From NCBI GenBank assembly GCA_937124525.1, contig CAKZLA010000478.1:1-23520 (forward strand): a stretch of DNA of 23,520 nt, given 5' to 3'. The first letter of the stretch is position 1. Each line of letters starts with the position of its first letter. A program made the translations under genes and the position numbers. The notes under the pieces were generated by a model. That model did no database searches. It worked only from the letters and a program-made list of their open reading frames with translations, and was not told where the DNA came from. The DNA is from an uncultured Desulfobacterium sp. GTDB lineage: Bacteria > Desulfobacterota > Desulfobacteria > Desulfobacterales > Desulfobacteraceae. Below are positions 1-7,333 of this stretch, piece after piece.

Positions 1-164
1 TGGATGGTTTTAACGGTGCGAATATTCACCACAGCGGGCCTGGCATCTTCAGCCAGCTCACTGAAGCCTGCTGGCACCATTTTTACCTTTGCAAAAGAAA
101 CCACCGGCACCAGCAGGGAAAACACCAATGCAATGACCATAATATGTTTGTTTACATTTTTCAT
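1..164 (-). CDS. degP: DegP/HtrA-type periplasmic serine protease, N-terminal fragment (runs off window)
   Basis: Only the first 54 codons are inside the window; the rest lies beyond base 1. The ATG is at 164-162 with a strong AAGGAGGG ribosome binding site a few bases upstream. The translation begins MKNVNKHIMVIALVF, a classic signal peptide (basic N-terminus, hydrophobic core, then a PVVSFA-like cleavage region). It is followed by GFSELAEDARPAVVNIRT, which is the characteristic start of mature DegP/HtrA proteases. Members of this family degrade misfolded envelope proteins in the periplasm; the catalytic triad and PDZ domains would be outside the window. The gene follows the two-component pair on the same strand, about 210 bp downstream of the kinase stop, which suggests an envelope-stress locus. 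The gap has its own promoter-like sequence, so it may be transcribed separately. Confidence 0.78.
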   Translation of the reverse strand, partial: MKNVNKHIMVIALVFSLLVPVVSFAKVKMVPAGFSELAEDARPAVVNIRTVKTI

Positions 165-217
165 AACACCCTCCTTCTTACTCGATGTTCAAATTTTTTT
201 AAGGCCAATTTTGGAAG

Positions 218-233
218 AACGGGGTCAGGCTTG
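218..233 (+). repeat. REP-like 16-nt sequence, half site
   Basis: This 16-mer (AACGGGGTCAGGCTTG) is identical to bases 21547-21562, where it forms one arm of an inverted repeat. Here the opposite arm is absent. GGGGTCAGG-type sequences are, from memory, common at the ends of elements moved by REP-associated tyrosine (Y1) transposases in Deltaproteobacteria; that link is inference. It lies in the presumed 5' untranslated region of the degP-like gene. Confidence 0.55.
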
Positions 234-243
234 TGGCAAAAAA

Positions 244-284
244 ACTTGATCATCAAGTATTATCAATATAAATAACAGATCCAA
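244..284 (-). promoter_or_regulatory. Candidate degP promoter with overlapping palindrome
   Basis: On the minus strand TTGGAT (284-279) and TAATAC (262-257) are separated by 16 nt, a plausible but weak sigma70-type promoter reading toward degP. A perfect odd palindrome, ACTTGAT-C-ATCAAGT (244-258), overlaps the end of the -10 and the expected start site, where a repressor or activator could sit. No known operator consensus is recognised. Confidence 0.35.
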
Positions 285-372
285 TCTTACAGGCCACGGA
301 AGATATCCCGATTTCATCCCATGGTCATGGATCTCTTTTCAATGATATTACTATAATACATAAAAATGATGA

Positions 373-1818
373 TTAAATGACCTGAACATTACCATTTGGT
401 AATGAAAGCAGCTCTCCATTTTTAAGCAGGGGCAGGCGGATCGTAAAAACACTGCCCTGCCCTGGCACACTATTCACCATCACATTCCCCTTATGTCCCC
501 GGGCAATGGAGCGGGCCAGGCTCAATCCAAGACCGGTGCCCCGGCGACTCCGTGAGGCATCTGCCCGGAAAAATCGTTCAAACACCCGCTCCAGATTTTC
601 AGGCTCAATACCCATACCGGTATCTTCCACAATTACTTCAACCATTTCTTGGGTTCCAGGACTCACCCCCACCGTCACAAGGCCCCCGGTTTTTGTATAT
701 TTTATGGCATTGTCAATGAGATTGGCCAGGCAGCGCTGCATCATTCCCCGGTCTGCATACACCTCAAATTGACCCTGGGCTCTGTTTTTCAGCACCACCC
801 CGCCATCTTCGGCCAAAGGGTAAAAAAGCTGGCACGCCTCTTCCACAAGATCAGAAAGATCCACCGATTCCATGCAAAATTCCCCCTGGCCACTGTCAGC
901 CCTGGAAATCACCAGCATGGTATTGATCATGGAGAGCAGCCGATCCGCATCCTCAATGGTGGAAGCCGCCATGGCCTGATATTCATCAAGGGCTTTGCCA
1001 TGCACCAGAGTGACCTCGGCAAGGCCTCGAATCCGGGTCACTGGCCCCTTTAAGTCATGGGCAATATTGTCCCCCATCTCCCGTATACTTGTCACAAGGG
1101 TTTCAATGCGATCCAACATGCCGTTAAAGGTAATGGCCAACTGATCCAATTCATCATGGTGACCGGTGAGAGGAACCCGCTGGGACAGACTGGCCCCGGA
1201 AATGACAGCCGCCGTCCGGGTCACAGCAGCCACACCCCCCAATGCCTTTCGGGCCATGAACCAGCCAGGAATCACGGCAAACAGGATCACCAGGGCCATG
1301 ACCCCAACAAAAACACGGCCAAAGGCATTAAAGAAACCGGAATAGGCTTCCATGGCAAGACCCGTTTGGAGCACCACCCCGGAACCCACCAGGTGATACA
1401 GTACCCGGACAGAATATGCGTCTCCATCCACGGCAACGGTGTCATACACATTTTGTCCTGTGCCAACCAGCTCTTCAAGGGTCAGTTTAGAAATGGGAAT
1501 TCGCTCCCAATAGGCCATGTAAGAGGACGCAAATACCTCTCCATCGGGATACAACAGACGGAAAAAAACCTTTTTTTCACCCGCAGCCCGGGCCTCCAGT
1601 GCTGCAAGACGCTTAATACCGGGAAGGCCCTGGAGCGAAAGAACCGTTGAAAACCGTGCCGCAATTCCTTCCAATTCTCCATCCATGTGACCCACAATAG
1701 TCCGGGACACCAGGAGATAAAACAACATAAAAGCCACACAGGAAGATACAACAAAAATCCCGGCATACCATAGGGTCAGCCGGAAGGCCAGGGTATGAAA
1801 AAGTCTTGGAAAGCGCAT
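373..1818 (-). CDS. Membrane sensor histidine kinase (HAMP-HisKA-HATPase_c)
   Basis: This is a 481-residue inner-membrane kinase, read from the ATG at 1818-1816. That start has AAGG seven bases upstream; a GTG at 1875 overlapping the regulator stop has no Shine-Dalgarno and would add an unusual basic leader. Transmembrane helix 1 spans about residues 14-37. A periplasmic sensor loop of about 130 residues follows, then helix 2 (about 170-188) and a HAMP linker. The H-box NIAHDLKGP has phosphoacceptor His254. The N-box is LANLIDNAIKY (364-374), G1 is EDTGMGIEP, and G2 is RGTGLGLSLA. All catalytic boxes are intact, so it should autophosphorylate and signal to the regulator immediately upstream. 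The general layout resembles metal- or envelope-stress kinases such as CusS/CpxA, but the loop shows no motif that identifies the signal. The degP-like gene downstream favours envelope stress (inference). Confidence 0.9.
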   Translation of the reverse strand: MRFPRLFHTLAFRLTLWYAGIFVVSSCVAFMLFYLLVSRTIVGHMDGELEGIAARFSTVLSLQGLPGIKRLAALEARAAGEKKVFFRLLYPDGEVFASSYMAYWERIPISKLTLEELVGTGQNVYDTVAVDGDAYSVRVLYHLVGSGVVLQTGLAMEAYSGFFNAFGRVFVGVMALVILFAVIPGWFMARKALGGVAAVTRTAAVISGASLSQRVPLTGHHDELDQLAITFNGMLDRIETLVTSIREMGDNIAHDLKGPVTRIRGLAEVTLVHGKALDEYQAMAASTIEDADRLLSMINTMLVISRADSGQGEFCMESVDLSDLVEEACQLFYPLAEDGGVVLKNRAQGQFEVYADRGMMQRCLANLIDNAIKYTKTGGLVTVGVSPGTQEMVEVIVEDTGMGIEPENLERVFERFFRADASRSRRGTGLGLSLARSIARGHKGNVMVNSVPGQGSVFTIRLPLLKNGELLSLPNGNVQVI

Positions 1819-1871
1819 TTTTTTCCTTAATACTCGATATTCAAACTTTACGAGCAATTGCCTGCAAATTT

Positions 1872-2543
1872 TCACCGACGCAGAACATATCCAACCCCAC
1901 GGACCGTATGGATAAGTTTCACACCATACCCCTTATCCACCTTGTCCCTGAGCCTGCAAACCCTTGCTTCCACCACATTGGTCATGGGATCAAAATTGTA
2001 GTTCCACACATGTTCAATGATCATGGTTTTTGAAACCACCCGCCCCTGATTACGCAAAAAATATTCCAGCAAGGAAAATTCCAGTGGCTGAAGATCAACG
2101 ACATCATCACCTCTTTTCACCTCTCTTGAGATCAGGTTCAAGGAGAGATCCTCACAGATGAGCAATGTGGTCTCCGCACTCCCCCCGGCCCGGCGCAGAA
2201 GCGCCTGAATCCGCGCCAGCAACTCAGTAAAGGCAAAGGGTTTGGTCAAATAATCATCGGCCCCGGCCTCCAACCCCCGGACCCGATCATCCACTTTATC
2301 CCTGGCACTTAAAATAATCACCGGAGTGTTGATCTGCATGCTTCTCAATTTTCCAATCAAAGAGATACCATCCAGCCCGGGCAACATGACATCCACCAGA
2401 AAAAGATCATAATCACCGCATTTTGCCATGAGCAATCCATCAAGACCATCCACGGCATGGTCTGTTATGTACCCCACAGCCCCCAGCCCCTTGGTGACAA
2501 AATCAACTATTTTATTATCATCTTCAATGAAAAGAATTCTCAT
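1872..2543 (-). CDS. OmpR/PhoB-family response regulator
   Basis: This is a 223-residue DNA-binding response regulator, read from the ATG at 2543-2541, where the product starts MRILFIEDDN as OmpR-family proteins normally do. An upstream GTG at 2582 would add 13 atypical residues. The receiver domain has the acidic pocket E7-D8-D9, phosphoacceptor Asp51 (LFLVDVMLPG), Ser79 and Lys101 (LTKPF). The C-terminal winged helix shows LQPLEFSLLEYFLRN and ends in the usual HTVRGVGYVLRR. The stop codon lies 54 nt before the preferred kinase start, so the two are surely co-transcribed. The product is predicted to bind direct-repeat sites, probably including its own promoter region (see 2581-2629). Confidence 0.92.
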   Translation of the reverse strand: MRILFIEDDNKIVDFVTKGLGAVGYITDHAVDGLDGLLMAKCGDYDLFLVDVMLPGLDGISLIGKLRSMQINTPVIILSARDKVDDRVRGLEAGADDYLTKPFAFTELLARIQALLRRAGGSAETTLLICEDLSLNLISREVKRGDDVVDLQPLEFSLLEYFLRNQGRVVSKTMIIEHVWNYNFDPMTNVVEARVCRLRDKVDKGYGVKLIHTVRGVGYVLRR

Positions 2544-2580
2544 TTCAGCCCCATATTTATAATTTATTGCACTGCGTGGC

Positions 2581-2629
2581 ACAGCATACTGTCATTGCAA
2601 AGCTTTGTAAAATCCAAAGCCACTTTACA
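2581..2629. promoter_or_regulatory. Dyad cluster in the divergent regulator/small-protein promoter region
   Basis: The gap between the response regulator and the small membrane-protein gene holds three short symmetric motifs: ACAG-CATA-CTGT (2581-2592), the perfect palindrome CAAAGCTTTG (2598-2607), and TGTAAA (2606-2611) facing TTTACA (2624-2629). The last resembles paired GTAAA half sites of the CpxR type, but in inverted rather than direct orientation. Autoregulation by the adjacent regulator is an inference. Confidence 0.35.
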
Positions 2630-2690
2630 GAACCATGGATCTATAATATGCTTGTCAGTACTTTTCAACAACCCAGGGATAAATAATTTT

Positions 2691-2936
2691 ATGATGAATA
2701 GACCCCATTATTGGTGGACCATCCAGGGCGTCCTCTGTCTTACCTCTCTGTTTTTTATCGTGTTTGGCATTGATCTTCTTGTTGCCACCTATGGGCTCAA
2801 AAATCCGTTTCATTTTGTCATGACCTTTTTTTCAGCATCCTTTATTATTCTCATCAGCCTTACCCTTTTTGCAGGATTTGTGGCCCGGATGATAAAAAGA
2901 TACAGGCAGCCCAACAATACCGTTCCCCACAAATAA
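2691..2936 (+). CDS. Small two-helix membrane protein of unknown function
   Basis: This is an 81-residue protein starting MMNRPHYWWTIQG (ATG at 2691, or the next codon at 2694). Two hydrophobic stretches, about residues 12-32 and 42-65, are joined by a short loop. The C-terminus RMIKRYRQPN is basic, which predicts both ends in the cytoplasm. The only Shine-Dalgarno-like sequence is AGGG about 13 nt upstream, so initiation may be weak. It is divergent from the two-component operon and shares its promoter region, so it could be a target or accessory of that system, but nothing in the sequence proves a role. I do not recognise the family. Confidence 0.6.
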   Translation: MMNRPHYWWTIQGVLCLTSLFFIVFGIDLLVATYGLKNPFHFVMTFFSASFIILISLTLFAGFVARMIKRYRQPNNTVPHK

Positions 2937-2994
2937 ACATTTTTTCAAATAAAACAGCCATATGGATCATCCACACAACAATGAATGAAAAAAG

Positions 2995-3052
2995 TTTGGG
3001 TAACACCCCACGGGCTCTGGATTTCCATTAACCAACCAACCTATTACCCAAA
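2995..3052. repeat. Inverted repeat upstream of the uup leader repeat
   Basis: TTTGGGTAA (2995-3003) is the exact reverse complement of TTACCCAAA (3044-3052), with a 40-nt spacer containing a short ACCAACCAACC tract. It lies directly before dispersed repeat copy 1. A weaker analogue (9283-9311) precedes copy 2, so it may be part of the same element. A partial extra copy of the repeat core (CCACACAACAATGAATGAAA) starts at about 2970. Confidence 0.45.
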
Positions 3053-3053
3053 T

Positions 3054-3155
3054 ACCTACTTTTTCATATAAACATACATGGCAGTAAGCACCTGCCACAA
3101 CAAAAAATGAAACTTTAATAATTGCAGTCTTTTAGACGGAATTTTATATAAAAAA
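3054..3155 (+). repeat. Dispersed gene-leader repeat, copy 1 (before uup)
   Basis: Bases 3082-3155 align without gaps to 21681-21754, with about 57 of 74 positions identical. Bases 3054-3112 align to 9342-9402. Shared features are TTTCATATA at the left, a hairpin GGCAG-TAAGCAC-CTGCC, the core CCACAACAAAAAATGAAA, a second small hairpin (GTC...GAC) and a TATATAAAAAA end. It stops 22 nt before the uup start codon. The 3' part has promoter-like spacing (TTGCAG, 17 nt, TATATA), but the match to consensus is weak. Confidence 0.7.
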
Positions 3156-3177
3156 ACATAGGCAGACCCAGGCACCC

Positions 3178-4992
3178 ATGACACTTCTTTTCAGCTATCG
3201 TTCGCTCCATAAAACCTATGGAGACACCCCTATATTTGAAGATCTTTCCATCAATTTCAAAACAGGAGGAAAACAGGGCCTCATTGGTGGCAACGGCAGT
3301 GGTAAATCCACCCTGCTCAAACTCATCGCCGGAGAGGATTCCCCGGACCAGGGGGATAAATACATCAAACCCCTCACACGCATGGCCTATCTTCCCCAGG
3401 AAGATATTCTGGATGGAACAAAAACCATTGAACAGACCCTGATGGACGGCCTATCCCAGGAACCCATGGATGATCCCGAACGCTACCGGCGGACAAAACG
3501 GGCCATTGGCATGGGGGGCTTCACAGACGAAACCCAGCTATGTGCTCATCTTTCCGGGGGATGGAAAAAACGACTTGCCATCATGAGAACCCTGACACTG
3601 GAGCCGGACCTGCTGCTTCTGGATGAACCCACCAACCACTTGGACATCAAAACCATTCTCTGGCTTGAAGGTATACTGAAAAATCCCCGATTTGCCTTTG
3701 TGGTGGTAAGCCATGACCGCTGTTTTCTTGAAAATGTCTGCTCTGAAATCATGGAACTTGGCCGGTGCTATCCCGAGGGACAACTTTCCGCTTCAGGGGG
3801 GTATCTTCATTTCCGGGATCACCGGGAAAAATTTCTGGAAGCCCAGGCCCGACAGGAAGAAATTCTCTCCAATAAAATGCGAAGGGAGAGCGAATGGCTC
3901 AGCCAGGGAGCCAAGGCCAGATCCACCAAGGCAAAATACCGCATTGATCAGGCAGAGGTGTTAAGGACACAGCTTGCCATGGTCAAACGCATGAATAACC
4001 GCACCCAAAGAGTGGACATTGATTTTGACAGCACCCGGCGCAAAACCCGTCAACTGCTCACCTGCAAGGAAGTCGGAAAATCCATCCAGGGGCGCTGCCT
4101 GTTCCAGAACATCAGCCTTAAATTAACCCCGGGGACCCGACTGGGGCTCATGGGGGAAAACGGCAGCGGGAAAACCACATTCATGAATATCCTTGAAAAC
4201 AAATTATCCCCGGACACAGGTGTTGTGCAACGGGTGGACAACCTCAAGGTGGCGGTGTTTGACCAGACCCGATCCAAACTGGACCCTGAAATCACCCTAA
4301 AAGAGGCCCTGTCACCGGCGGGGGATGCGGTGGTCTTTCAAAACAGAAGTATCCACATTGTCTCCTGGGCCAAACGCTTTCTCTTTACCCCGGATCAGCT
4401 CACTCTTCCCGTTAAACGCCTCTCCGGCGGAGAAAAAGCACGAATACTCATTGCCAACCTCATGGCCCAGCCAGCGGACATACTCCTGCTGGATGAGCCC
4501 ACCAACGACCTTGACATACCCTCTCTGGAAGTCCTTGAAGAGAGCCTCCTGGACTTTCCCGGAGCTGTGGTCATTGTCTCCCATGACCGATTCCTGCTGG
4601 ATCGGGTCACGGACAGCATCCTCTTTTTTGATGGTAGGGGAAAGGCCCGGATGTTTGCCGATTATCATCAATGCCTCAAGCAGCAACAGAAAATATCCAC
4701 AGAAACCAAAAAAAAACAGCCATCTAAACCCCAGAGTCCAGGCAAAAGTCAATCCAAAGCCTCGGGATTTTCTTATAAGCACCAATTTGAATTGGACAAG
4801 ATAGAAGAAAAAATACTCATGGCTGAATCTGAGGTAGAAACCATTCAGAAAGAAGCTGAAACACCTGCTGTGATGGAAAATCCCGGCACCCTTGCCACGG
4901 TGTACACCCAACTCCAGAAAGCCCAGGAAACAGTGGACACATTGTATGCAAGATGGGAAGAACTGGAAAACTTAAAAACCCAGTCGACATAA
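3178..4992 (+). CDS. uup: ABC-F ATPase, Uup-like
   Basis: This is a 604-residue soluble protein with two ABC ATPase domains and no membrane segments, typical of ABC-F proteins that act on ribosomes or, for Uup, also affect DNA branch metabolism. Domain 1 has Walker A GGNGSGKST (37-45), signature LSGGWKKRL and Walker B LLLLDEPTNHLD. Domain 2 has GENGSGKTT, LSGGEKARI and ILLLDEPTNDLD. The charged interdomain linker is present. The C-terminal 90 residues are Lys/Gln/Glu-rich and predicted coiled coil, as in the DNA-binding tail of Uup. ATG 3178 is preceded only by a poor AGGCACCC ribosome site. The gene is monocistronic, with a dispersed repeat directly upstream. EttA or another ABC-F subfamily is less likely because of the C-terminal coiled coil. 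Confidence 0.9.
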   Translation: MTLLFSYRSLHKTYGDTPIFEDLSINFKTGGKQGLIGGNGSGKSTLLKLIAGEDSPDQGDKYIKPLTRMAYLPQEDILDGTKTIEQTLMDGLSQEPMDDPERYRRTKRAIGMGGFTDETQLCAHLSGGWKKRLAIMRTLTLEPDLLLLDEPTNHLDIKTILWLEGILKNPRFAFVVVSHDRCFLENVCSEIMELGRCYPEGQLSASGGYLHFRDHREKFLEAQARQEEILSNKMRRESEWLSQGAKARSTKAKYRIDQAEVLRTQLAMVKRMNNRTQRVDIDFDSTRRKTRQLLTCKEVGKSIQGRCLFQNISLKLTPGTRLGLMGENGSGKTTFMNILENKLSPDTGVVQRVDNLKVAVFDQTRSKLDPEITLKEALSPAGDAVVFQNRSIHIVSWAKRFLFTPDQLTLPVKRLSGGEKARILIANLMAQPADILLLDEPTNDLDIPSLEVLEESLLDFPGAVVIVSHDRFLLDRVTDSILFFDGRGKARMFADYHQCLKQQQKISTETKKKQPSKPQSPGKSQSKASGFSYKHQFELDKIEEKILMAESEVETIQKEAETPAVMENPGTLATVYTQLQKAQETVDTLYARWEELENLKTQST

Positions 4993-5008
4993 AGCCCATG
5001 ATCTCAAA

Positions 5009-5166
5009 CAGCAACTCTAATTATGATTTTTAACCGAGCTCATTGATGTGTAATTCATTGAAATCACGTTGATGAAAACTGTGATTTGCCTGGTTTTAAA
5101 CGCAGATGTCACCAAAATTAGAATTGCTGGATCTTAAATCAATTGCAACCAGAATTAGAGCTGCTG
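5009..5166. repeat. Triplet of 14-nt repeats in the uup-rpsF gap
   Basis: CAGCAACTCTAATT (5009-5022) is the near reverse complement of AATTAGAATTGCTG (5116-5129) and AATTAGAGCTGCTG (5153-5166). The second and third are direct repeats of each other, with two differences. They lie just upstream of the rpsF promoter in a 444-bp gap (4993-5436) without genes. They could be operator half sites or remnants of a small inverted-repeat element. Confidence 0.5.
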
Positions 5167-5185
5167 CGGCAAATCAAAAATTATA

Positions 5186-5214
5186 TTGACCCGAAAACAA
5201 TTGGGTGGTATGAT
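5186..5214 (+). promoter_or_regulatory. Sigma70-type promoter for the rpsF operon
   Basis: TTGACC (5186-5191) and TATGAT (5209-5214) have the ideal 17-nt spacing, followed by a very AT-rich stretch. This is the best promoter match in the window. It predicts a transcription start near 5221 and a leader of about 215 nt before rpsF. Confidence 0.72.
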
Positions 5215-5358
5215 TATTGTTTATATTTAATATATAATATTTTATATTTTAATCGTCAACTACCCCTCCTGAATAAAAGACTCAGAAGAGGACTTATCGG
5301 TTAAAAGTTAAAAAATGGTGGATGGCCCAGCCATTGACAAAAGTATGAACGATCCCAC

Positions 5359-5428
5359 GGAACCGGATTGTCCGGTTCCCCATTATTATCCTTGCTCCGC
5401 ATAAAAACGGGGCTGTAATCCGCAAGGA
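5359..5428 (+). promoter_or_regulatory. Structured rpsF mRNA leader, candidate S6:S18 autoregulatory element
   Basis: A perfect 9-bp hairpin, GGAACCGGA-TTG-TCCGGTTCC (5359-5379), is followed by a second stem pairing TCCTTGC (5389-5395) with GCAAGGA (5422-5428). The second stem captures the AAGGAG ribosome binding site of rpsF. Its interior carries CCG...CGG segments. S6:S18 leaders described in many bacteria combine a ribosome-site stem with an exposed CCG, so translational feedback by the S6:S18 complex is a reasonable inference. I could not align it to a covariance model. Confidence 0.5.
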
Positions 5429-5436
5429 GAGCGTAC

Positions 5437-5949
5437 ATGAGAAGGTATGAAACCATCTTTATTGCAGATCCTGATCTCCAGGAAGATGCCAGAAAGAATC
5501 TATTTGACAAATACAAAAACCTGCTGGTACAGGAGAAAGGCATCCTCGTCGACTTTGATGACTGGGGAAACAGAAAACTTGCCTATCCCATAAAGAAAAA
5601 AGCACGGGGCCATTACGTCTGCATGACCTATGGTGGAACCGGCGTACTTGTCACCGAGCTTGAACGTAACTTCCGCCTGGACGACAAAATGATGAAATTC
5701 ATGACGGTCCTGCTGGAAAAAAATGTGACCGCCAGTGCACTGGAAGCGGAAATTGCCGCAGCAGCTCAACCGGAAGAAGTAAAGGAAGCAGCCCCCGCAA
5801 CAACTCAACCGAAAGAGGTAAAAGAAGCCGCTCCCGCAGCCACCGATGAGGCCGCAGACGAGGTGACTGAAGCCGCAGAAGCTGACACCCCGGAAGAGAC
5901 CAAAGCCCCGGAGACCGAAACCGCTGAAGCTGCACAGGAGGAAAACTAA
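5437..5949 (+). CDS. rpsF: Small-subunit ribosomal protein bS6 with long acidic tail
   Basis: This is a 170-residue protein starting [14 protein letters not shown], the standard bS6 start, with AAGGAG just upstream. The ferredoxin-like core occupies about residues 1-96 and includes [18 protein letters not shown] and the conserved [14 protein letters not shown] segment. bS6 pairs with bS18 on the 30S platform. From about residue 105 the protein has an Ala/Glu/Pro/Thr-rich, strongly acidic and presumably disordered tail of about 65 residues. That is longer than the poly-Glu tail of E. coli S6 and contains a 13-residue tandem duplication. It is first in the rpsF-rpsR-DUF2232-rplI-dnaB cluster; rpsR follows after 2 nt. 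Confidence 0.96.
   Translation: MRRYETIFIADPDLQEDARKNLFDKYKNLLVQEKGILVDFDDWGNRKLAYPIKKKARGHYVCMTYGGTGVLVTELERNFRLDDKMMKFMTVLLEKNVTASALEAEIAAAAQPEEVKEAAPATTQPKEVKEAAPAATDEAADEVTEAAEADTPEETKAPETETAEAAQEEN
5767..5844 (+). repeat. 39-bp tandem duplication inside the rpsF tail
   Basis: Two consecutive 39-nt units (5767-5805 and 5806-5844) encode [13 protein letters not shown] and [13 protein letters not shown]. They differ mainly at third codon positions, so the duplication is old and the peptide has been maintained. Confidence 0.8.
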
Positions 5950-5951
5950 CC

Positions 5952-6203
5952 ATGGCATTCCAGAAAAAAAATACAAAGAAAAGATTTTTCCAGCGTCGTA
6001 AAGTGTGCCGATTCTGCGCAGACAGCACCCTTGAAATCAATTATAAAGATGCCAAGGCATTAAGACCTTTTATCACCGAGCGGGGTAAAATTATTCCCCG
6101 ACGTATCACAGGCACCTGTGCCAAACATCAAAGAAAACTGGCGGTTGCCATCAAACAGGCCAGAACCATCGCGTTCCTGCCCTATGTTGGTAAACTCAGT
6201 TAA
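5952..6203 (+). CDS. rpsR: Small-subunit ribosomal protein bS18, zinc-binding form
   Basis: This is an 83-residue basic protein containing the conserved bS18 segments [18 protein letters not shown] and [19 protein letters not shown]. Cys19, Cys22, Cys56 and His59 form a CxxC...CxxH set, so this is the metal-binding paralogue type rather than the cysteine-free version. It starts 2 nt after the rpsF stop, with AGGAGG at the end of rpsF as ribosome site, so translation is probably coupled. It binds bS6 on the platform of the 30S subunit. Confidence 0.97.
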   Translation: MAFQKKNTKKRFFQRRKVCRFCADSTLEINYKDAKALRPFITERGKIIPRRITGTCAKHQRKLAVAIKQARTIAFLPYVGKLS

Positions 6204-6221
6204 CCCACCAAAGCAAATATA

Positions 6222-7196
6222 ATGGATCAGTTACCCCATCCCCAAAACGCCCGGGCTGCAATATTAAAGGATATCCTCACGGGTATATCTGTATGCCTGG
6301 TCATCGTTTCCATCACCCTTTATGTGCCCTTACTGGGATTTATAATGGCCATGATGCTGCCCATGCCAGTGCTTTTTTACCGGCTGAAACTGGGAAGAAC
6401 CATGGGTGCCGTCATTGCCACCGTGGTGCTGGGAATCATTGCAACGGCTTCAGGGGAGCTATCCATTGACACGCTGTTTTACGGGGGACTCCTGCTCACC
6501 GGATTCATGATAGGTGAATGCATGGAAAGAAATCTTTCCATTGTCAAAACAGGGTTTTATACAGGTGTGGCAACTCTTGGCCTGTGTTTTTTCATTGTCC
6601 TTGCCCACACCATGTTCACCGGGAAAGCACTTCTTCCCATGGTGTCCGCCTATGTCGGGGCAAACCTTGATCTAACCATGGAATTATACAGCAACATGGG
6701 AATCCCCCAGGAAAATGTGGCAGTGATTGCCCAGTCCATGGACACAATCCAATATGTTCTGGTGCGGGTTCTTCCCTCATTATTTATATCAATGCTGCTT
6801 GTTGTCATCTGGAGCAACATCCTTTTTATCAAAAAGATTCTTGTAAAAAAGGGGATACACCTTAAGAAACTTGCCCACCTTAACCGGTGGAAAGCACCGG
6901 AATATCTGGTGTGGCTGGTCATCACCTTTGGCATCGGTCTGATTTTACCGATGAAATCATTTAAAATCATCAGCTTGAATTTTTTGATTTCATTATTGCC
7001 GGTGTATTTTTTCCAGGGCATTGCCATTGTCTCTTTCTTTTTTGAAAAAAAGAAGTTTCCCAGGGCCCTTAAAATTTTCATATACAGCATCATCGCCCTT
7101 CAGCAGATTTTTCTGCTGGTGGTGGTGGGTCTGGGCTTTTTTGACACATGGATCAACTTCAGAAAAAACGACACAGCAGACGAAACCGTAAAATAG
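6222..7196 (+). CDS. DUF2232 (YybS-like) multi-pass membrane protein
   Basis: This is a 324-residue protein with about eight hydrophobic helices. The first pair is around residues 15-60 (ISVCLVIVSITLYVPLLGF and a following Met/Pro-rich helix). Further helices lie near 70-95, 105-130, 185-205, 225-245, 250-270 and 280-305. The C-terminus is short and charged. The position between rpsR and rplI, and the overall pattern, match the DUF2232/YybS family, which is found at exactly this place in many bacteria and has no settled function; a transporter-like (ECF S-component-like) role has been suggested. The ribosome site is poor (only AAAGC upstream), suggesting translation at a lower level than its ribosomal neighbours. 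Confidence 0.8.
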   Translation: MDQLPHPQNARAAILKDILTGISVCLVIVSITLYVPLLGFIMAMMLPMPVLFYRLKLGRTMGAVIATVVLGIIATASGELSIDTLFYGGLLLTGFMIGECMERNLSIVKTGFYTGVATLGLCFFIVLAHTMFTGKALLPMVSAYVGANLDLTMELYSNMGIPQENVAVIAQSMDTIQYVLVRVLPSLFISMLLVVIWSNILFIKKILVKKGIHLKKLAHLNRWKAPEYLVWLVITFGIGLILPMKSFKIISLNFLISLLPVYFFQGIAIVSFFFEKKKFPRALKIFIYSIIALQQIFLLVVVGLGFFDTWINFRKNDTADETVK

Positions 7197-7226
7197 CGCG
7201 GCACAAACGGTGCAAAAGAGGACATC

Positions 7227-7274
7227 AACCATACAAATAATTTACCGGAAATATACTTTCCGGCATGGTTTTTT
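7227..7274 (+). terminator. Nested hairpin with T-run before rplI (terminator or attenuator)
   Basis: An inner perfect stem, CCGGAAA-TATAC-TTTCCGG (7245-7263), is enclosed by AACCAT (7227-7232) pairing with ATGGTT (7265-7270), and the structure runs into six T residues (7269-7274). This would act as a partial rho-independent terminator between the DUF2232 gene and rplI, or as a leader structure for rplI. Confidence 0.5.
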
Positions 7275-7333
7275 GTCCACCATAAAAAAACAACACGGTC
7301 TGACAACGGACTGAACCTTTATCGGAGGTTAAA

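Noticed and set aside
1819..1875. GTG start of the histidine kinase overlapping the regulator stop
   Set aside because: No Shine-Dalgarno and an odd basic leader; the ATG at 1818 has AAGG at good spacing.
3079..3097. Sigma54 promoter (TGGCAG...TGCC) in repeat copy 1
   Set aside because: The GG and GC elements are 12 nt apart instead of 10, and copies 2 and 3 do not preserve the elements.
5315..5404. 29-residue reading frame in the rpsF leader
   Set aside because: No ribosome binding site, and it overlaps the stable 9-bp hairpin; it looks like chance within a structured leader, although a leader peptide cannot be fully excluded.
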